Source of the DNA: Williamsia herbipolensis
GTDB taxonomy: Bacteria; Actinomycetota; Actinomycetes; Mycobacteriales; Mycobacteriaceae
Direction: 5' to 3'
DNA length: 64,000 nt
Assembly: GCF_000964005.1 (NCBI RefSeq)
Contig: NZ_JXYP01000014.1
Location: forward strand, 310,001 to 374,000
Shown: positions 24,980-33,552 of the stretch, one piece after another
Layout of the letters: every line of letters starts with the position of its first letter
Numbering within the stretch: the stretch's first letter is position 1
The notes under the pieces: model-generated
The model's input: the letters and a program-made list of their open reading frames with translations, nothing else
Told to the model about the DNA's origin: nothing
The model's database searches: none
Made by a program: the position numbers and the translations under genes

Positions 24980-26155
24980 ATGGCCGACATCGTTCTGGAC
25001 AAGGTGAGCAAGAAGTACCCCGACGGCTCTCTGGCGGTCAGTGAGGTGAACATCGAGATCGCCGACGGCGAGTTCATCATCCTGGTGGGACCCTCGGGCT
25101 GCGGTAAGTCGACGACGCTGAACATGATCGCGGGCCTCGAGGACATCTCCTCGGGCGAGCTGCGCATCGGCGGTTCACGCGTCAACGAGAAGGCGCCGAA
25201 GGACCGCGACATCGCGATGGTGTTCCAGAGCTACGCGCTCTACCCGCACATGTCGGTGCGCGACAACATCGCCTTCCCGCTGACCCTGGCGAAGCTGTCG
25301 AAGTCGGAGATCGCGTCGAAGGTCGACGAGGCCGCAAAGATCCTCGACCTCGGCCAGTACATGGACCGCAAGCCCGCGAACCTCTCCGGCGGTCAGCGCC
25401 AGCGGGTCGCCATGGGTCGCGCGATCGTGCGTAACCCCAAGGCGTTCCTCATGGACGAGCCGCTGTCGAACCTCGACGCGAAGCTGCGTGTGCAGATGCG
25501 CACTGAGATCTCACGGCTGCAACAGCGTCTGGGCACCACGACGGTCTACGTGACGCACGATCAGACCGAGGCCATGACCCTCGGCGACCGCGTCGTGGTG
25601 TTGCGCGGCGGTCACGTCCAGCAGATCGGGTCGCCGCAGGAGCTCTACGCCAACCCCGCGAACCTGTTCGTGGCCGGCTTCATCGGCTCGCCGGCGATGA
25701 ACTTCATCCCCGGCACCCTCGGCGCCAACTCCGTCCAGACAGCTCTGGGCGACATCACGGTTCCCGAGCACCAACGCGCCGTGTCGGCGGCCCGGTCGGT
25801 CGGCAGCAACGGCGAGGTGCTCGTCGGCATCCGCCCCGAGCACTTCGAGGACGCACGCCTGCTCGACCCCGCGGCGCGCGGCACCGGTGGGACCTTCACC
25901 GCCCACGTCGAGGTGTTGGAGTCGATGGGTTCGGACAAGTTCGCGTACTTCACCGTCGACGGTCAGCGGGCATCGGGCGACGCCCTCGCCGAGCTCGCCG
26001 CGGACTCCGGCGCCGACTTCGGGTCGAACCAGTTGATCGCGCGTCTCTCGCCGGAGTCGTCGATCACCAAGGGCACCAACGCCGAACTGTTCTACGACGC
26101 CTCCAAGGTGGCGTTGTTCGACCAGTCGAGCGGACACAACCTGCTGCTCCAGTAG
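24980..26155 (+). CDS. sugC: SugC, ATPase of the trehalose importer
   Basis: 391 aa MalK-like ATPase. Walker A GPSGCGKST (residues 37-45), the Q-loop MVFQSYALYPH, signature LSGGQRQR starting at residue 135, Walker B FLMDEP, and H-loop VTHDQTEA. The C-terminal 150 residues form the TOBE/regulatory region seen in this CUT1 subfamily. It powers uptake by LpqY-SugABC. The next feature is a strong bidirectional hairpin that ends the operon. It matches Rv1238. Confidence 0.95.
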   Translation: MADIVLDKVSKKYPDGSLAVSEVNIEIADGEFIILVGPSGCGKSTTLNMIAGLEDISSGELRIGGSRVNEKAPKDRDIAMVFQSYALYPHMSVRDNIAFPLTLAKLSKSEIASKVDEAAKILDLGQYMDRKPANLSGGQRQRVAMGRAIVRNPKAFLMDEPLSNLDAKLRVQMRTEISRLQQRLGTTTVYVTHDQTEAMTLGDRVVVLRGGHVQQIGSPQELYANPANLFVAGFIGSPAMNFIPGTLGANSVQTALGDITVPEHQRAVSAARSVGSNGEVLVGIRPEHFEDARLLDPAARGTGGTFTAHVEVLESMGSDKFAYFTVDGQRASGDALAELAADSGADFGSNQLIARLSPESSITKGTNAELFYDASKVALFDQSSGHNLLLQ

Positions 26156-26165
26156 GACACCTGCA

Positions 26166-26219
26166 CACACGACACCGCCGCCCTCCGACGACCACGTCGC
26201 GGGGCGGCGGTGTCGTGTG
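26166..26219. terminator. Bidirectional 18-bp hairpin terminator
   Basis: A perfect 18-bp stem (26166-26183 with 26202-26219) encloses an 18-base loop that itself holds a 5-bp stem (CGACG-ACCA-CGTCG). It fills the gap between sugC and the convergent ParB-like gene. There is no T tract on either side, but the stem is the strongest in the window. Confidence 0.8.
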
Positions 26220-26225
26220 GGGGAG

Positions 26226-27083
26226 TCAGCGCAGTGTGCGCGGGGCGAGGTCGCGGAGCTCGTCGATGATCGACTCGTCCCAGATGTGTTTGCGCACCAG
26301 GCGGTAGCGCTCGCAGGCCAGCCACATGTAGAGCTCGGCGTCGCTGGTGACCCGCGGCAACACCTCCGCGCGCCGCGCCATGCGGACCACCGGCAGGAAC
26401 TCCTCGCCGAACCAGCGCCGGGCCACCTCGCCACGCCCGAGGAACTCGCCCACCTCCTGGCTCAGACGGAAGCCCCAGGCCTCGACGTTCTCGGCCAGCT
26501 CGGCGTAGTCGAACGGATCGGCCACGGTGATGGCCTCGGCCTGCTTGCCCTGCAACGGGACCCGCGCGAGGAACAGCCGACGGTGGTCCTTGAGCAGGAG
26601 GTCCGACGGTGCGCTGATCCCGTCGGGGGAGATGCGGGTGTGGATCTCGGTGACGTAGGCGTCGATGGTCTTAAGATGGCGCGCGATCGCGATCGACACA
26701 CGGTGGTGCCCGTCGACCACGAAGTGCATCGAGCCCACCCGGTAGAGCACGATGGGCGGCATCGCCTCGCCGCGACGTTGGGCCGCGGCCAACCGCTGCC
26801 ACCGCGCCCGGACACGGGTCGAGGTGGGGCGGAAGTAGCGGTCGAAATCCCTGGTGCGGTCGACGCTGCCGACGATCGACGACACCTCGACCACGACGAG
26901 ACCCAGGGCGGTCTCACCGGTGCGGCCGAGTGCGGTGACGACCTCGTCGAACGGCAGGATGGTGTTGACGTCGGCGGGCGCACGGGTGAACCACGCCGAC
27001 AGGCGCGCCAGTTCGGCCTGTCGCCGGAGGCGGCTGAAGTCGTTCTCGGCGTCGGCGTCGGGGAATCCGGTGTCACGAGCCAT
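26226..27083 (-). CDS. ParB/sulfiredoxin-fold nuclease-like protein
   Basis: 285 aa. A ParB-like catalytic-fold motif is clear near residue 123: VDGHHRVSIAIARHL, with an upstream PPIVLYRVGSMHF strand. There is no ParB helix-turn-helix or dimerisation domain, so this is not a chromosome-partition ParB. The fold is shared by free-standing ParB/Srx domains with nuclease or NTP-dependent activities. The C-terminal 120 residues, Trp/Arg-rich (WFGEEFLPVVRMARRA), are unassigned. The ATG at 27083 lies inside the end of the phosphoesterase gene (11-base overlap), which makes a joint role in nucleic acid or nucleotide processing plausible but unproven. Confidence 0.75.
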   Translation of the reverse strand: MARDTGFPDADAENDFSRLRRQAELARLSAWFTRAPADVNTILPFDEVVTALGRTGETALGLVVVEVSSIVGSVDRTRDFDRYFRPTSTRVRARWQRLAAAQRRGEAMPPIVLYRVGSMHFVVDGHHRVSIAIARHLKTIDAYVTEIHTRISPDGISAPSDLLLKDHRRLFLARVPLQGKQAEAITVADPFDYAELAENVEAWGFRLSQEVGEFLGRGEVARRWFGEEFLPVVRMARRAEVLPRVTSDAELYMWLACERYRLVRKHIWDESIIDELRDLAPRTLR

Positions 27084-27855
27084 GTCGTCGCCTCCGCACG
27101 GTGATGCCGGTACCGCCGGCCTCGATGTCGAACACGGTGTAGCCCACCGTGTTCAGCGAGAGTGTCGAGGTCGCGGGGGTCGCGTCCTTGTCGTTCGTCG
27201 GACGCCGCGAAGGGTCGGCGTCGCGGACCAGCGGTATCCGCCGGTCCCGGGGCGTCTGACCGTAGGGGTGGATGTGTCCGTGGATCAACGCCTGGGGCCG
27301 CAGCGACTGCACGAGATCGACGAGACAGCGGAAACCGATGTGCGGGCCGTCGTCGCCGTCGCCGTAGCCGCGGGCGGGGCTGTGGGTCAGCAGGATGTCG
27401 ACCTGGGGGTCGCAATGTGGTCGCGCGCCGATCCGTCGGGTCCGCACCGCGATGCGGTGACGCCAGCGGAGCAGATCCGCGCGCCGACGCTGCGCGCCCT
27501 CCCGATACTGGTTGGGGCCGTCGTTGTAGCGGATCGAGCCCCCGAGGCCCGCGATGCGGAGCCCGGCCACGGTCACGACGCGGCCGTCGGCGTTGACCGC
27601 GCCGGCCGGCCCGGGGTCGTTCGCCGGGAGCCCGGCCCGCGTCCAGCCCGACCGCCCACGGTGGAATCCGGCGAGGTCGCGGTCGTGGTTGCCGGGGACG
27701 AACACGCACGGGGCGCCGCTACGGGTCGACAACGTCTCGAGGTAGTCGAAGGGCAGGTCGCCGGCGCCGAGGATCAGGTCGGGGGCGAGCTGCTCGACGA
27801 GGCCGTGGGTGAGTCCGTCGACCACCTCGTCGGCCACCGCCAGCACCCGCACCAT
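27073..27855 (-). CDS. Calcineurin-like metallophosphoesterase
   Basis: 260 aa. Conserved metal motifs are GDLPFDY (GD), GNHDRD (GNHD), LTHSPARGYGD and GHIHPYG (GHxH). The first motif, usually DxH, reads VADEVVDG and lacks the His; I recall that this ADEV form characterises a subfamily of bacterial phosphoesterases, so it need not mean loss of activity. No signal peptide, so cytosolic. ATG 27855 follows a TAGCCT box by 6 bases, so the two-gene operon is probably leaderless. The substrate is unknown. Confidence 0.85.
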   Translation of the reverse strand: MVRVLAVADEVVDGLTHGLVEQLAPDLILGAGDLPFDYLETLSTRSGAPCVFVPGNHDRDLAGFHRGRSGWTRAGLPANDPGPAGAVNADGRVVTVAGLRIAGLGGSIRYNDGPNQYREGAQRRRADLLRWRHRIAVRTRRIGARPHCDPQVDILLTHSPARGYGDGDDGPHIGFRCLVDLVQSLRPQALIHGHIHPYGQTPRDRRIPLVRDADPSRRPTNDKDATPATSTLSLNTVGYTVFDIEAGGTGITVRRRRHGS

Positions 27856-27861
27856 GCGACG

Positions 27862-27867
27862 AGGCTA
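27862..27867 (-). promoter_or_regulatory. -10 element TAGCCT of the phosphoesterase/ParB-like operon
   Basis: Read leftward, TAGCCT lies 6 bases before ATG 27855, without a ribosome site between. Confidence 0.5.
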
Positions 27868-27916
27868 CCGCGCGCGATGGGTGCGGCCGGAGTGCGATGG
27901 TGTTGACTCGTAGGCG

Positions 27917-28516
27917 ATGAGCACCTCCGTCACCGATCGGGTCACCGACCATCTCCGCGCGGCCCTGCCCGGCGATCCGCAGCGCGCCTCGGTCACGTTC
28001 CTCGGCGTCGAGGCGATCGACGTCCTGCGGTTCACCGACGCCGGCCGCGCCGATGTCGCCGACGTCGTCTTCGCGTCGGTCGGGTGCTCCCGGCACCCGA
28101 TGGCCGACCCCACCGACCTGGGTGCCGACCCGGTACGCGGACCCCGCGCGGAGATCGTCGTCCGTATGCACGCCGGCGACCCGCTGGTGGACCTGCACCG
28201 CAGTGTCGCCCTGCTCGCCGCGACCCCCTCGGTGGAGGGTGTCGTCTTGCTGGCCGACGCGCTGATCGATCTCGGCGAACCGCTGTGGTCGGGATCGGCG
28301 TGCACCGCGGTCGTGCTCTCGGTCGACGAGATCGCCGACTGTCCTCTCGACGAGCCGATGTCGCCGGTCACGTTCCTGCGGGCCATCCCCATCACGGCGA
28401 ACGAGGCCGCGTGGGTGCGTCTGCGGGGGGTCGACGAACTGCGCCGCGCCTGGGAGGAGGCGGACATCGACGTCGCCGACGTGCGCCGCGTGTCCGCCAC
28501 GCCGGGACGGGCCTGA
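27917..28516 (+). CDS. Suppressor-of-fused-like (SUFU) domain protein
   Basis: 199 aa, soluble. The pattern VFASVGCSRHPMADPT followed by RAEIVVRM and a hydrophobic mid-region resembles bacterial SUFU-domain proteins, which have no established biochemical role and often appear as toxin-immunity-like or isolated proteins. I recognise the domain from pattern only. ATG 27917 lacks a clear ribosome site. It is divergent from the phosphoesterase gene and ends 2 bases from the convergent corA stop. No toxin gene lies next to it, so an immunity role is not supported here. Confidence 0.6.
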   Translation: MSTSVTDRVTDHLRAALPGDPQRASVTFLGVEAIDVLRFTDAGRADVADVVFASVGCSRHPMADPTDLGADPVRGPRAEIVVRMHAGDPLVDLHRSVALLAATPSVEGVVLLADALIDLGEPLWSGSACTAVVLSVDEIADCPLDEPMSPVTFLRAIPITANEAAWVRLRGVDELRRAWEEADIDVADVRRVSATPGRA

Positions 28517-28518
28517 CC

Positions 28519-29586
28519 CTAGAGCCAGTGGTTGCGCCGGAAGGTACGCCACAGCGTCACCGAGACCACCGCGAGGAATCCGAGCACGCAGTAATAGAAG
28601 TAATGCCAGTGCAACTCGGGCATGTTGTCGAAGTTCATGCCGTAGATCCCGGCCACCATCGTCGGCACCGACGCGATCGCCACCCACGAGGTGATCTTGC
28701 GCATGTCGGTGTTCTGTTGGATCGCGACCTTCGCCGACGCCGCCTCCAACAGCGACGTCAGGACCTCGTCGAAGGTGGAGATCTGCTCGACCGCGCTCGT
28801 GTGGTGGTCGGCCACGTCGCGCATGTACCGCCGGACCTCCTTGGGGCACAGGTCGTTGTCGGAGGAGGTGAGGCGTTGTAGCGGGACCGTCAGCGGCGCC
28901 ACCGCGCGACGCAGTTCGGTCATCTCGCGTTTGAGCAGGTACACCGAGTCGATGTCTATCGCGCCGCTGGGGGAGAAGATGGCCTCCTCGATCGCGTCGA
29001 CGTCGTGTTCGACCGCAGCGGTGACCTCGAGATAGGTGTCGACGACGTGGTCGGCGATGGCGTGCATCACCGCGTACGGGCCGAGGGCGAGCCGATCGGG
29101 TCGGTTCTCCAGATATTGACGGACGCCGGCGAGGTGGGTGAAATCGCCGTGGCGCACGGTGATCACGAAGTTCTTCCCGACGAAGATCATGATCTCGCCT
29201 GTCTCGACGACCTCCTTCGTGGTGGCGAGCGAGTCGTGTTCGACGTACTTGACGGTGCGCAACACGATGAACTGGGTGTCGTCGTACCGTTCGAGCTTCG
29301 GGCGCTGGTGGGCGTGGACGGCATCCTCGACCATCAGTTCGTGGAGCCCGAAGGTGTCGGCGACCCCGGCCATCTGTTGATCGTCGGGGGCGTGTAGACC
29401 GACCCACACGAACCCCTGCCCGGTCGCGGTGACCTCGGCGAGCGCCTCGCTGTAGGAGCGCCGCCCGGATTTGCGTTCCCCGTCGACATAGACCGCGCAG
29501 TCGACCACCGCGCGCGCGGGCGGGATGGGCACCCGGGGTCGCGGCGGACCGCCGCCGGAGGGGCGCAGTGACGGCAACGACGGCAT
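28519..29586 (-). CDS. corA: CorA-family magnesium/cobalt transporter
   Basis: 355 aa. A large cytosolic domain rich in acidic residues is followed by two C-terminal helices. The selectivity motif GMN is at residues 316-318 (IYGMNFDNMPEL), and the chain ends in the basic RTFRRNHWL that stays in the cytosol. A pentameric Mg2+ channel is expected. ATG 29586 has a clean GAGGAGG 10 bases upstream, so this gene is canonically initiated. Same position as Rv1239c. The leader is under 80 bases before the divergent gene, and no Mg2+-sensing M-box is seen. Confidence 0.94.
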   Translation of the reverse strand: MPSLPSLRPSGGGPPRPRVPIPPARAVVDCAVYVDGERKSGRRSYSEALAEVTATGQGFVWVGLHAPDDQQMAGVADTFGLHELMVEDAVHAHQRPKLERYDDTQFIVLRTVKYVEHDSLATTKEVVETGEIMIFVGKNFVITVRHGDFTHLAGVRQYLENRPDRLALGPYAVMHAIADHVVDTYLEVTAAVEHDVDAIEEAIFSPSGAIDIDSVYLLKREMTELRRAVAPLTVPLQRLTSSDNDLCPKEVRRYMRDVADHHTSAVEQISTFDEVLTSLLEAASAKVAIQQNTDMRKITSWVAIASVPTMVAGIYGMNFDNMPELHWHYFYYCVLGFLAVVSVTLWRTFRRNHWL

Positions 29587-29652
29587 GGTGCTACCTCCTC
29601 GGGTTCGGGCGTGACGACCTCGCGGCATCATCGTACGGGTGGCCGCCTCGAC

Positions 29653-29658
29653 TAGCGT
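29653..29658 (+). promoter_or_regulatory. -10 element TAGCGT of the OpuAC-like gene
   Basis: TAGCGT ends 7 bases before GTG 29666, which selects this start over the in-frame GTG at 29639. Confidence 0.45.
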
Positions 29659-29665
29659 GGACGCC

Positions 29666-30637
29666 GTGATCGTCCACCGAGCCCCCACCGTGTCGTCCCG
29701 CCGGCGGGTCCGCGTCGCAGCGGTGACGGTCTCGCTCATCGCGGCGGTCGCCGTCGTCGCGGGGTGTTCGTCGTCGGTGTCGGAGCCCGATCGCACCCTC
29801 GTCGTCGGCAGCGGCCCGGGTACGGCCCCGGCGATCGCCGCCGACATCTACGCCGAGGTGCTGCGGCACGAGGGGGCGACCGTGCGCTCGGGCCTGGTGA
29901 CCGGTTCCTACCGGCAACTGCTCGACGACGTCGACGGCGGCACGGTCGATCTGTTCGGCGCGTTCAGCGGATCGCTGCTGTCCGCACTCGCGCCCGGCTC
30001 GACCGCGACCTCCACCGACTCCGTGTACGACGATCTCAACCGCGCCCTGCCGCAGGGCGTCTCGGTCGGCGACCCGACCACGGTGGTCGACCAACTGCAG
30101 GTGGTGGTCGCGGCCTCGACGGCGTCGGCGGTCGGCGTCGACGAACTGTCGGAGTGTTCGCGGCTGCCCGCAGGCCTACCGGTGGTGAGCGACCGTACCC
30201 CCGACGAGGGCACGTTGGCCGCACTGGCGGCGGTGGGGTGTCGGTTCGGGCCGTTCCGGAAGGTCGCCGATGTCGCGTCGGTGACCGCCGAGGTGACCTC
30301 GGGCCGTGCGGTGGGTCTCGTGTCGACGCTGTCGAGCGCGGGCAACGATGCCGCGCTGACGGTCCTCGCAGACAGGAAGCAGGTGTCGGCCGACGCCCGT
30401 GCCGATCCGACCGCCACCGGTGCCGCCGACCCGGCGGATCAACCGGCGATCCGGGCACAGAACCTCGTCCCCGTCTTCGCCACCGCAGCCCTCGACCGAG
30501 ATCTCATCAAGGCGGTCAACACGGTCGCGGGCGAGCTCACCACCGCCGACCTCGCCGCGATGGCCCAGAAGGTCTCGACCGGCGCAGCCACCGCCTCGGC
30601 GGTCGTCACCGACTGGCTCTCCGAACACAACCTCTGA
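29666..30637 (+). CDS. Osmoprotectant-type (ProX/OpuAC-like) substrate-binding lipoprotein
   Basis: 323 aa. The signal peptide ends in the lipobox VVAGC, so it is a lipoprotein. The mature part starts LVVGSGPGTAPAIAADIYAEVL and has the GTVDLFGAFSGSLL motif typical of glycine betaine/choline/proline-binding OpuAC domains. No OpuA-type permease or ATPase gene is in the window, so its transporter must be elsewhere, or it acts as a sensor. GTG 29666 is favoured by the -10 box 7 bases upstream. The following hydrolase gene starts one base after its stop. The ligand is not certain. Confidence 0.8.
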   Translation: MIVHRAPTVSSRRRVRVAAVTVSLIAAVAVVAGCSSSVSEPDRTLVVGSGPGTAPAIAADIYAEVLRHEGATVRSGLVTGSYRQLLDDVDGGTVDLFGAFSGSLLSALAPGSTATSTDSVYDDLNRALPQGVSVGDPTTVVDQLQVVVAASTASAVGVDELSECSRLPAGLPVVSDRTPDEGTLAALAAVGCRFGPFRKVADVASVTAEVTSGRAVGLVSTLSSAGNDAALTVLADRKQVSADARADPTATGAADPADQPAIRAQNLVPVFATAALDRDLIKAVNTVAGELTTADLAAMAQKVSTGAATASAVVTDWLSEHNL

Positions 30638-30638
30638 C

Positions 30639-31427
30639 GTGGCCGCCGAGCCGACAGTGGACGTGACGTGGTGGGGACACTCGACCGCCACCGTCGTCGA
30701 TGCCGGTGTGCGGGTGCTCACCGATCCGGTCCTCACCGCCGGTGTCGCACATCTGCGGCGGCGGCGCGGGCCGATCCCGTCCGCCGCGGCCCGCGACGCC
30801 GACGTCGTGGTGGTGTCGCATCTGCATTCGGATCATCTCCACGTCCGTTCGCTGGCGATGCTCGATCCCGCCACACCCATCGTCGTGCCGCGGGGGACGG
30901 GTGCCGCGGTACCGGGCACGAGCCGGCTGCGCGGCCGTGATGTCCGCGAGGTGGTCGTCGGTGAGGTGGTGGAGATCGGTGGCGTCGAGATCCGCGCGGT
31001 GCCGGCACGCCACGACGGTCGCCGGCACCCGCTGGCGCGGCACTCGGTCGAGCCGCTCGGTTTCGTCGTGACCGGTTCGGCGCGAACCTATTTCGCAGGT
31101 GACACCGACATCTTCCCCGGGATGGCCGAGGAGGTCGGCGACTGCGATCTGGCTCTGCTGCCGGTCGGGGGCTGGGGGCCGGGCCTCGGTGAGGGACACA
31201 TGGACGCCGACCGTGCGGCGGCCGCGGCGGGGATGCTGGGCGCGCGCCACGCCGTTCCGGTCCACTTCGGCACGTTCTGGCCGATCGGCCTGTCCGCGGT
31301 CGCGCCGGAGGAGTTCCTGCCGCCGGGTGCGAGATTCGTCGAGGCGGTGACGTCGTCGGCGCGCGACTCCGCGGCGCCTGTCACCACGGCGCACGAACTC
31401 GTCCCCGGACAGTCGCTGTCAGTCTGA
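30639..31427 (+). CDS. MBL-fold metal-dependent hydrolase (UlaG/beta-lactamase-like)
   Basis: 262 aa. Metal-binding residues appear as SHLHSDHLHV (HxHxDH), ARHDGRRHP, FAGDTDIFPGM (the Asp) and PVHFGTFWPIG (the final His). This is the metallo-beta-lactamase fold of the UlaG/NAPE-PLD-like type. The substrate is unknown. GTG 30639 begins one base after the lipoprotein gene, so they are co-transcribed. No signal peptide, so cytosolic. Its end overlaps the convergent membrane-protein gene by 9 bases. Confidence 0.85.
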   Translation: MAAEPTVDVTWWGHSTATVVDAGVRVLTDPVLTAGVAHLRRRRGPIPSAAARDADVVVVSHLHSDHLHVRSLAMLDPATPIVVPRGTGAAVPGTSRLRGRDVREVVVGEVVEIGGVEIRAVPARHDGRRHPLARHSVEPLGFVVTGSARTYFAGDTDIFPGMAEEVGDCDLALLPVGGWGPGLGEGHMDADRAAAAAGMLGARHAVPVHFGTFWPIGLSAVAPEEFLPPGARFVEAVTSSARDSAAPVTTAHELVPGQSLSV

Positions 31428-32603
31428 GCGCGTCGCCACGCCCGCAACCGTCCGGCGGGTGCGCTCGAGCAGACGGCGCCGCAGCACCCAGATGGGGAAC
31501 GGCTTGCCGCTGCGCAGCTTCCGCAGCATCCGATAGCGGTCGTAGAGCGTCACGATGAGCGAGATGAGCAGCAGGAAGAACAGCGACGGCAGCGGGGTGA
31601 CGGTGGAACCACCCGGCGTCGGCAGGAGCACCAGCGCAACGACCACGCCGGCGTTGATCGCCGAGACGGCGATGAACTGCGAGACCGTCGAGGTCCACTC
31701 GGTGCCGCGACCGGCGATCCAATGACTCACCACAGAGTTGGCGACCACCAGGATGATCACCGTCACGACGATCTGTGTGTTCGTCGCGCGCACACCGGGC
31801 ACGATCCGCGAGAACACCAGCAGCAGCATCGACACCAGGACGATCTTCTCGATCAGTGGTCCGCGGAGGAACGCGCTCTGGGAGGCGCGGACGTTCGCGG
31901 GCACGCGGGCGACGTTGCCGCCCCGCGTGCGGGCCGACACGACGAACCCGAACGGCCAATCACCGTCGGGCAGCCGGGAGACACCGGCTCGGACCGCGAC
32001 CGCCAGTGCCGCCAGGGCCACGATCACGACCCACCACCGATGGGCGACGGCGGTGCCCCACCCGTCGGTCAGGCCGACACCGAACACCTTCGTCTTCACC
32101 TCGTCGGTCACGTCGAGTTCGGCGATGTGCAGCCACCATTCCTGGGGCAGCTTGATGACGATCCAGATGCCCGCGGCCAGTGCGATCAGCGCGCGACGAT
32201 TCAGGCGCGTGGGCGCCCACCGACACCGGATGACCTCGTAGGCGATGAAGAAGTACTCGAAGGTGTTGGGGAACACCAACAGCAGCCATCGGGAGTCGCT
32301 GAACTCGAACGCGACGACGCCGACGAGGCGGTAGTAGAACAGGAACCGCGCGATGCCGAAGGCTAAAGGATCCGACCAGTTCTGCAGCGTCGACAGGTAG
32401 GCGATCGCGAGGTAGTAGACGTCGAGCGCCTTGTCGTACTGCTGGTAGCCGGCGATGTCGAGGCCCGGGACCTGTTGGAAGATGGTCTGGTCGACCGCGT
32501 CGAGCACCAACGCCGCGATGATCGCGGGGACGGGGAACCGCGGGATGAGCAGCGGTACCAACAACCGTCCGGCGATCACGAGAAGAACGACGGCTGTACC
32601 CAC
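31419..32603 (-). CDS. Multispanning membrane protein of unknown function
   Basis: 394 aa with about eight predicted membrane helices, starting VVLLVIAGRLLVPLLIP and ending with a basic cytosolic tail (DRYRMLRKLRSGKPFPIW). Features include a conserved-looking LDAVDQTIFQQVPGLD segment and a WWLHIAELDVTDEVKT extramembrane loop. I do not recognise the family. It lies 30 bases after the esterase gene on the same strand, but a TAGGGT box 6 bases before its GTG start suggests an independent leaderless promoter. It could be part of the monooxygenase cluster or unrelated. Confidence 0.8.
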   Translation of the reverse strand: MGTAVVLLVIAGRLLVPLLIPRFPVPAIIAALVLDAVDQTIFQQVPGLDIAGYQQYDKALDVYYLAIAYLSTLQNWSDPLAFGIARFLFYYRLVGVVAFEFSDSRWLLLVFPNTFEYFFIAYEVIRCRWAPTRLNRRALIALAAGIWIVIKLPQEWWLHIAELDVTDEVKTKVFGVGLTDGWGTAVAHRWWVVIVALAALAVAVRAGVSRLPDGDWPFGFVVSARTRGGNVARVPANVRASQSAFLRGPLIEKIVLVSMLLLVFSRIVPGVRATNTQIVVTVIILVVANSVVSHWIAGRGTEWTSTVSQFIAVSAINAGVVVALVLLPTPGGSTVTPLPSLFFLLLISLIVTLYDRYRMLRKLRSGKPFPIWVLRRRLLERTRRTVAGVATRSD

Positions 32604-32609
32604 CGCGAC

Positions 32610-32615
32610 ACCCTA
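32610..32615 (-). promoter_or_regulatory. -10 element TAGGGT of the membrane-protein gene
   Basis: Read leftward, TAGGGT lies 6 bases before GTG 32603. Confidence 0.45.
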
Positions 32616-32633
32616 TCCCGGGTGTGGCGCAGG

Positions 32634-33548
32634 TCAGGCGTCGAGACGCAGGCGCAGGAACGTCCCCAGGTGGTCGACCGCGTCGGCGGCCTCGACGAGC
32701 ATCCCGGCCTGCTGATGACCGACATGCCACAGCCGGTCGAACTCGAGGAGGTCGACCTCGACGTCGGACGCCCGCAGCTTCTCGGCGAACCGGATCACCT
32801 GCGCGTACAGCGCCTCCCGGCGACCGATGTGGATCACCGTCGGCGGCAGACCGGTCAGGTCGCCGTGCAGCGGCGCGTAGCCGGGATCGGTGGGGTCACC
32901 ACCGCCGAGATACGCATCGGCGCAGAATCGCGACCATCCGCGGTTGACGACGGAGTCCGTCGACCACGTCTCGTGGGTGTCGTCGCCCGGATCGACCCAC
33001 GGCGAGATGAGACCGAGTGCGGCGGGGGTGATCTGGTGGTCGTCGAGGAGCCGACGAGCCGTGGCCACCGACAATCCGCCGCCGGCCGAGTCGCCGGAGA
33101 TCGCGAGACGATCCGCTGAGTAGCCGTGGTTGTCGACGAGATCGCGATAGGACGCGACCGCGTCGACGACCGCGGCCGGGTACGGATCCTCCGGCGCGAG
33201 CCGGTAGTCGACCAGGAAGATCGCGGCCCCGGTGACCGCGGCCAGGTGCGCACCGAGGTGGCGGTGCGAGTGCGGCGAACCCAACGTGTACCCGCCGCCG
33301 TGCAGGAACAGCACGGCGGTGTCGGTCTCGGTGGCGCCGACGGTCACCCGCTCGGTGGGGCGTCCACCGACGGTGAGCGTCCGGACGACCGTGTCACGGG
33401 GGAGTGGTTCCACACCGAGCGCGCGGTCGGCCAGCGCGCGCTGGGTCGACAGCGGGAGCCGTGGATGCAGCATGGCCCGGTACATGATCCGGGTCAGCGG
33501 CTCCACGACACCGATGGGCAGCTTCGGCCCGGCGGGACGGTACGACAT
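32634..33548 (-). CDS. Alpha/beta-hydrolase (HSL-type esterase, LipR-like)
   Basis: 304 aa hormone-sensitive-lipase-family esterase. The oxyanion-hole motif is HGGG at 83-86 (LHGGGYTLGS), the nucleophile is Ser154 in GDSAGG, and the His lies in LWHVGHQQ, with an Asp in the preceding FD/VDLLEFD region. It starts 4 bases after the SDR gene. In the mymA operon of M. tuberculosis, a monooxygenase, an HSL esterase (LipR) and an SDR stand together. A plausible role is hydrolysis of the ester or lactone made by the monooxygenase. Substrate unknown. Confidence 0.88.
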   Translation of the reverse strand: MSYRPAGPKLPIGVVEPLTRIMYRAMLHPRLPLSTQRALADRALGVEPLPRDTVVRTLTVGGRPTERVTVGATETDTAVLFLHGGGYTLGSPHSHRHLGAHLAAVTGAAIFLVDYRLAPEDPYPAAVVDAVASYRDLVDNHGYSADRLAISGDSAGGGLSVATARRLLDDHQITPAALGLISPWVDPGDDTHETWSTDSVVNRGWSRFCADAYLGGGDPTDPGYAPLHGDLTGLPPTVIHIGRREALYAQVIRFAEKLRASDVEVDLLEFDRLWHVGHQQAGMLVEAADAVDHLGTFLRLRLDA

Positions 33549-33552
33549 CGGG

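Noticed and set aside
26166-26219. Attachment site or mobile-element end because of the 18-bp inverted repeat
   Set aside because: No integrase, target duplication or second copy; convergent position fits a terminator.
27917-28516. SUFU-like gene as the immunity half of a toxin system
   Set aside because: Neighbouring genes are a phosphoesterase and corA; no toxin-like gene lies next to it.
28519-29665. Mg2+-sensing M-box leader for corA
   Set aside because: The gap to the divergent gene is under 80 bases and holds a normal ribosome site; there is no room for or sign of the riboswitch.
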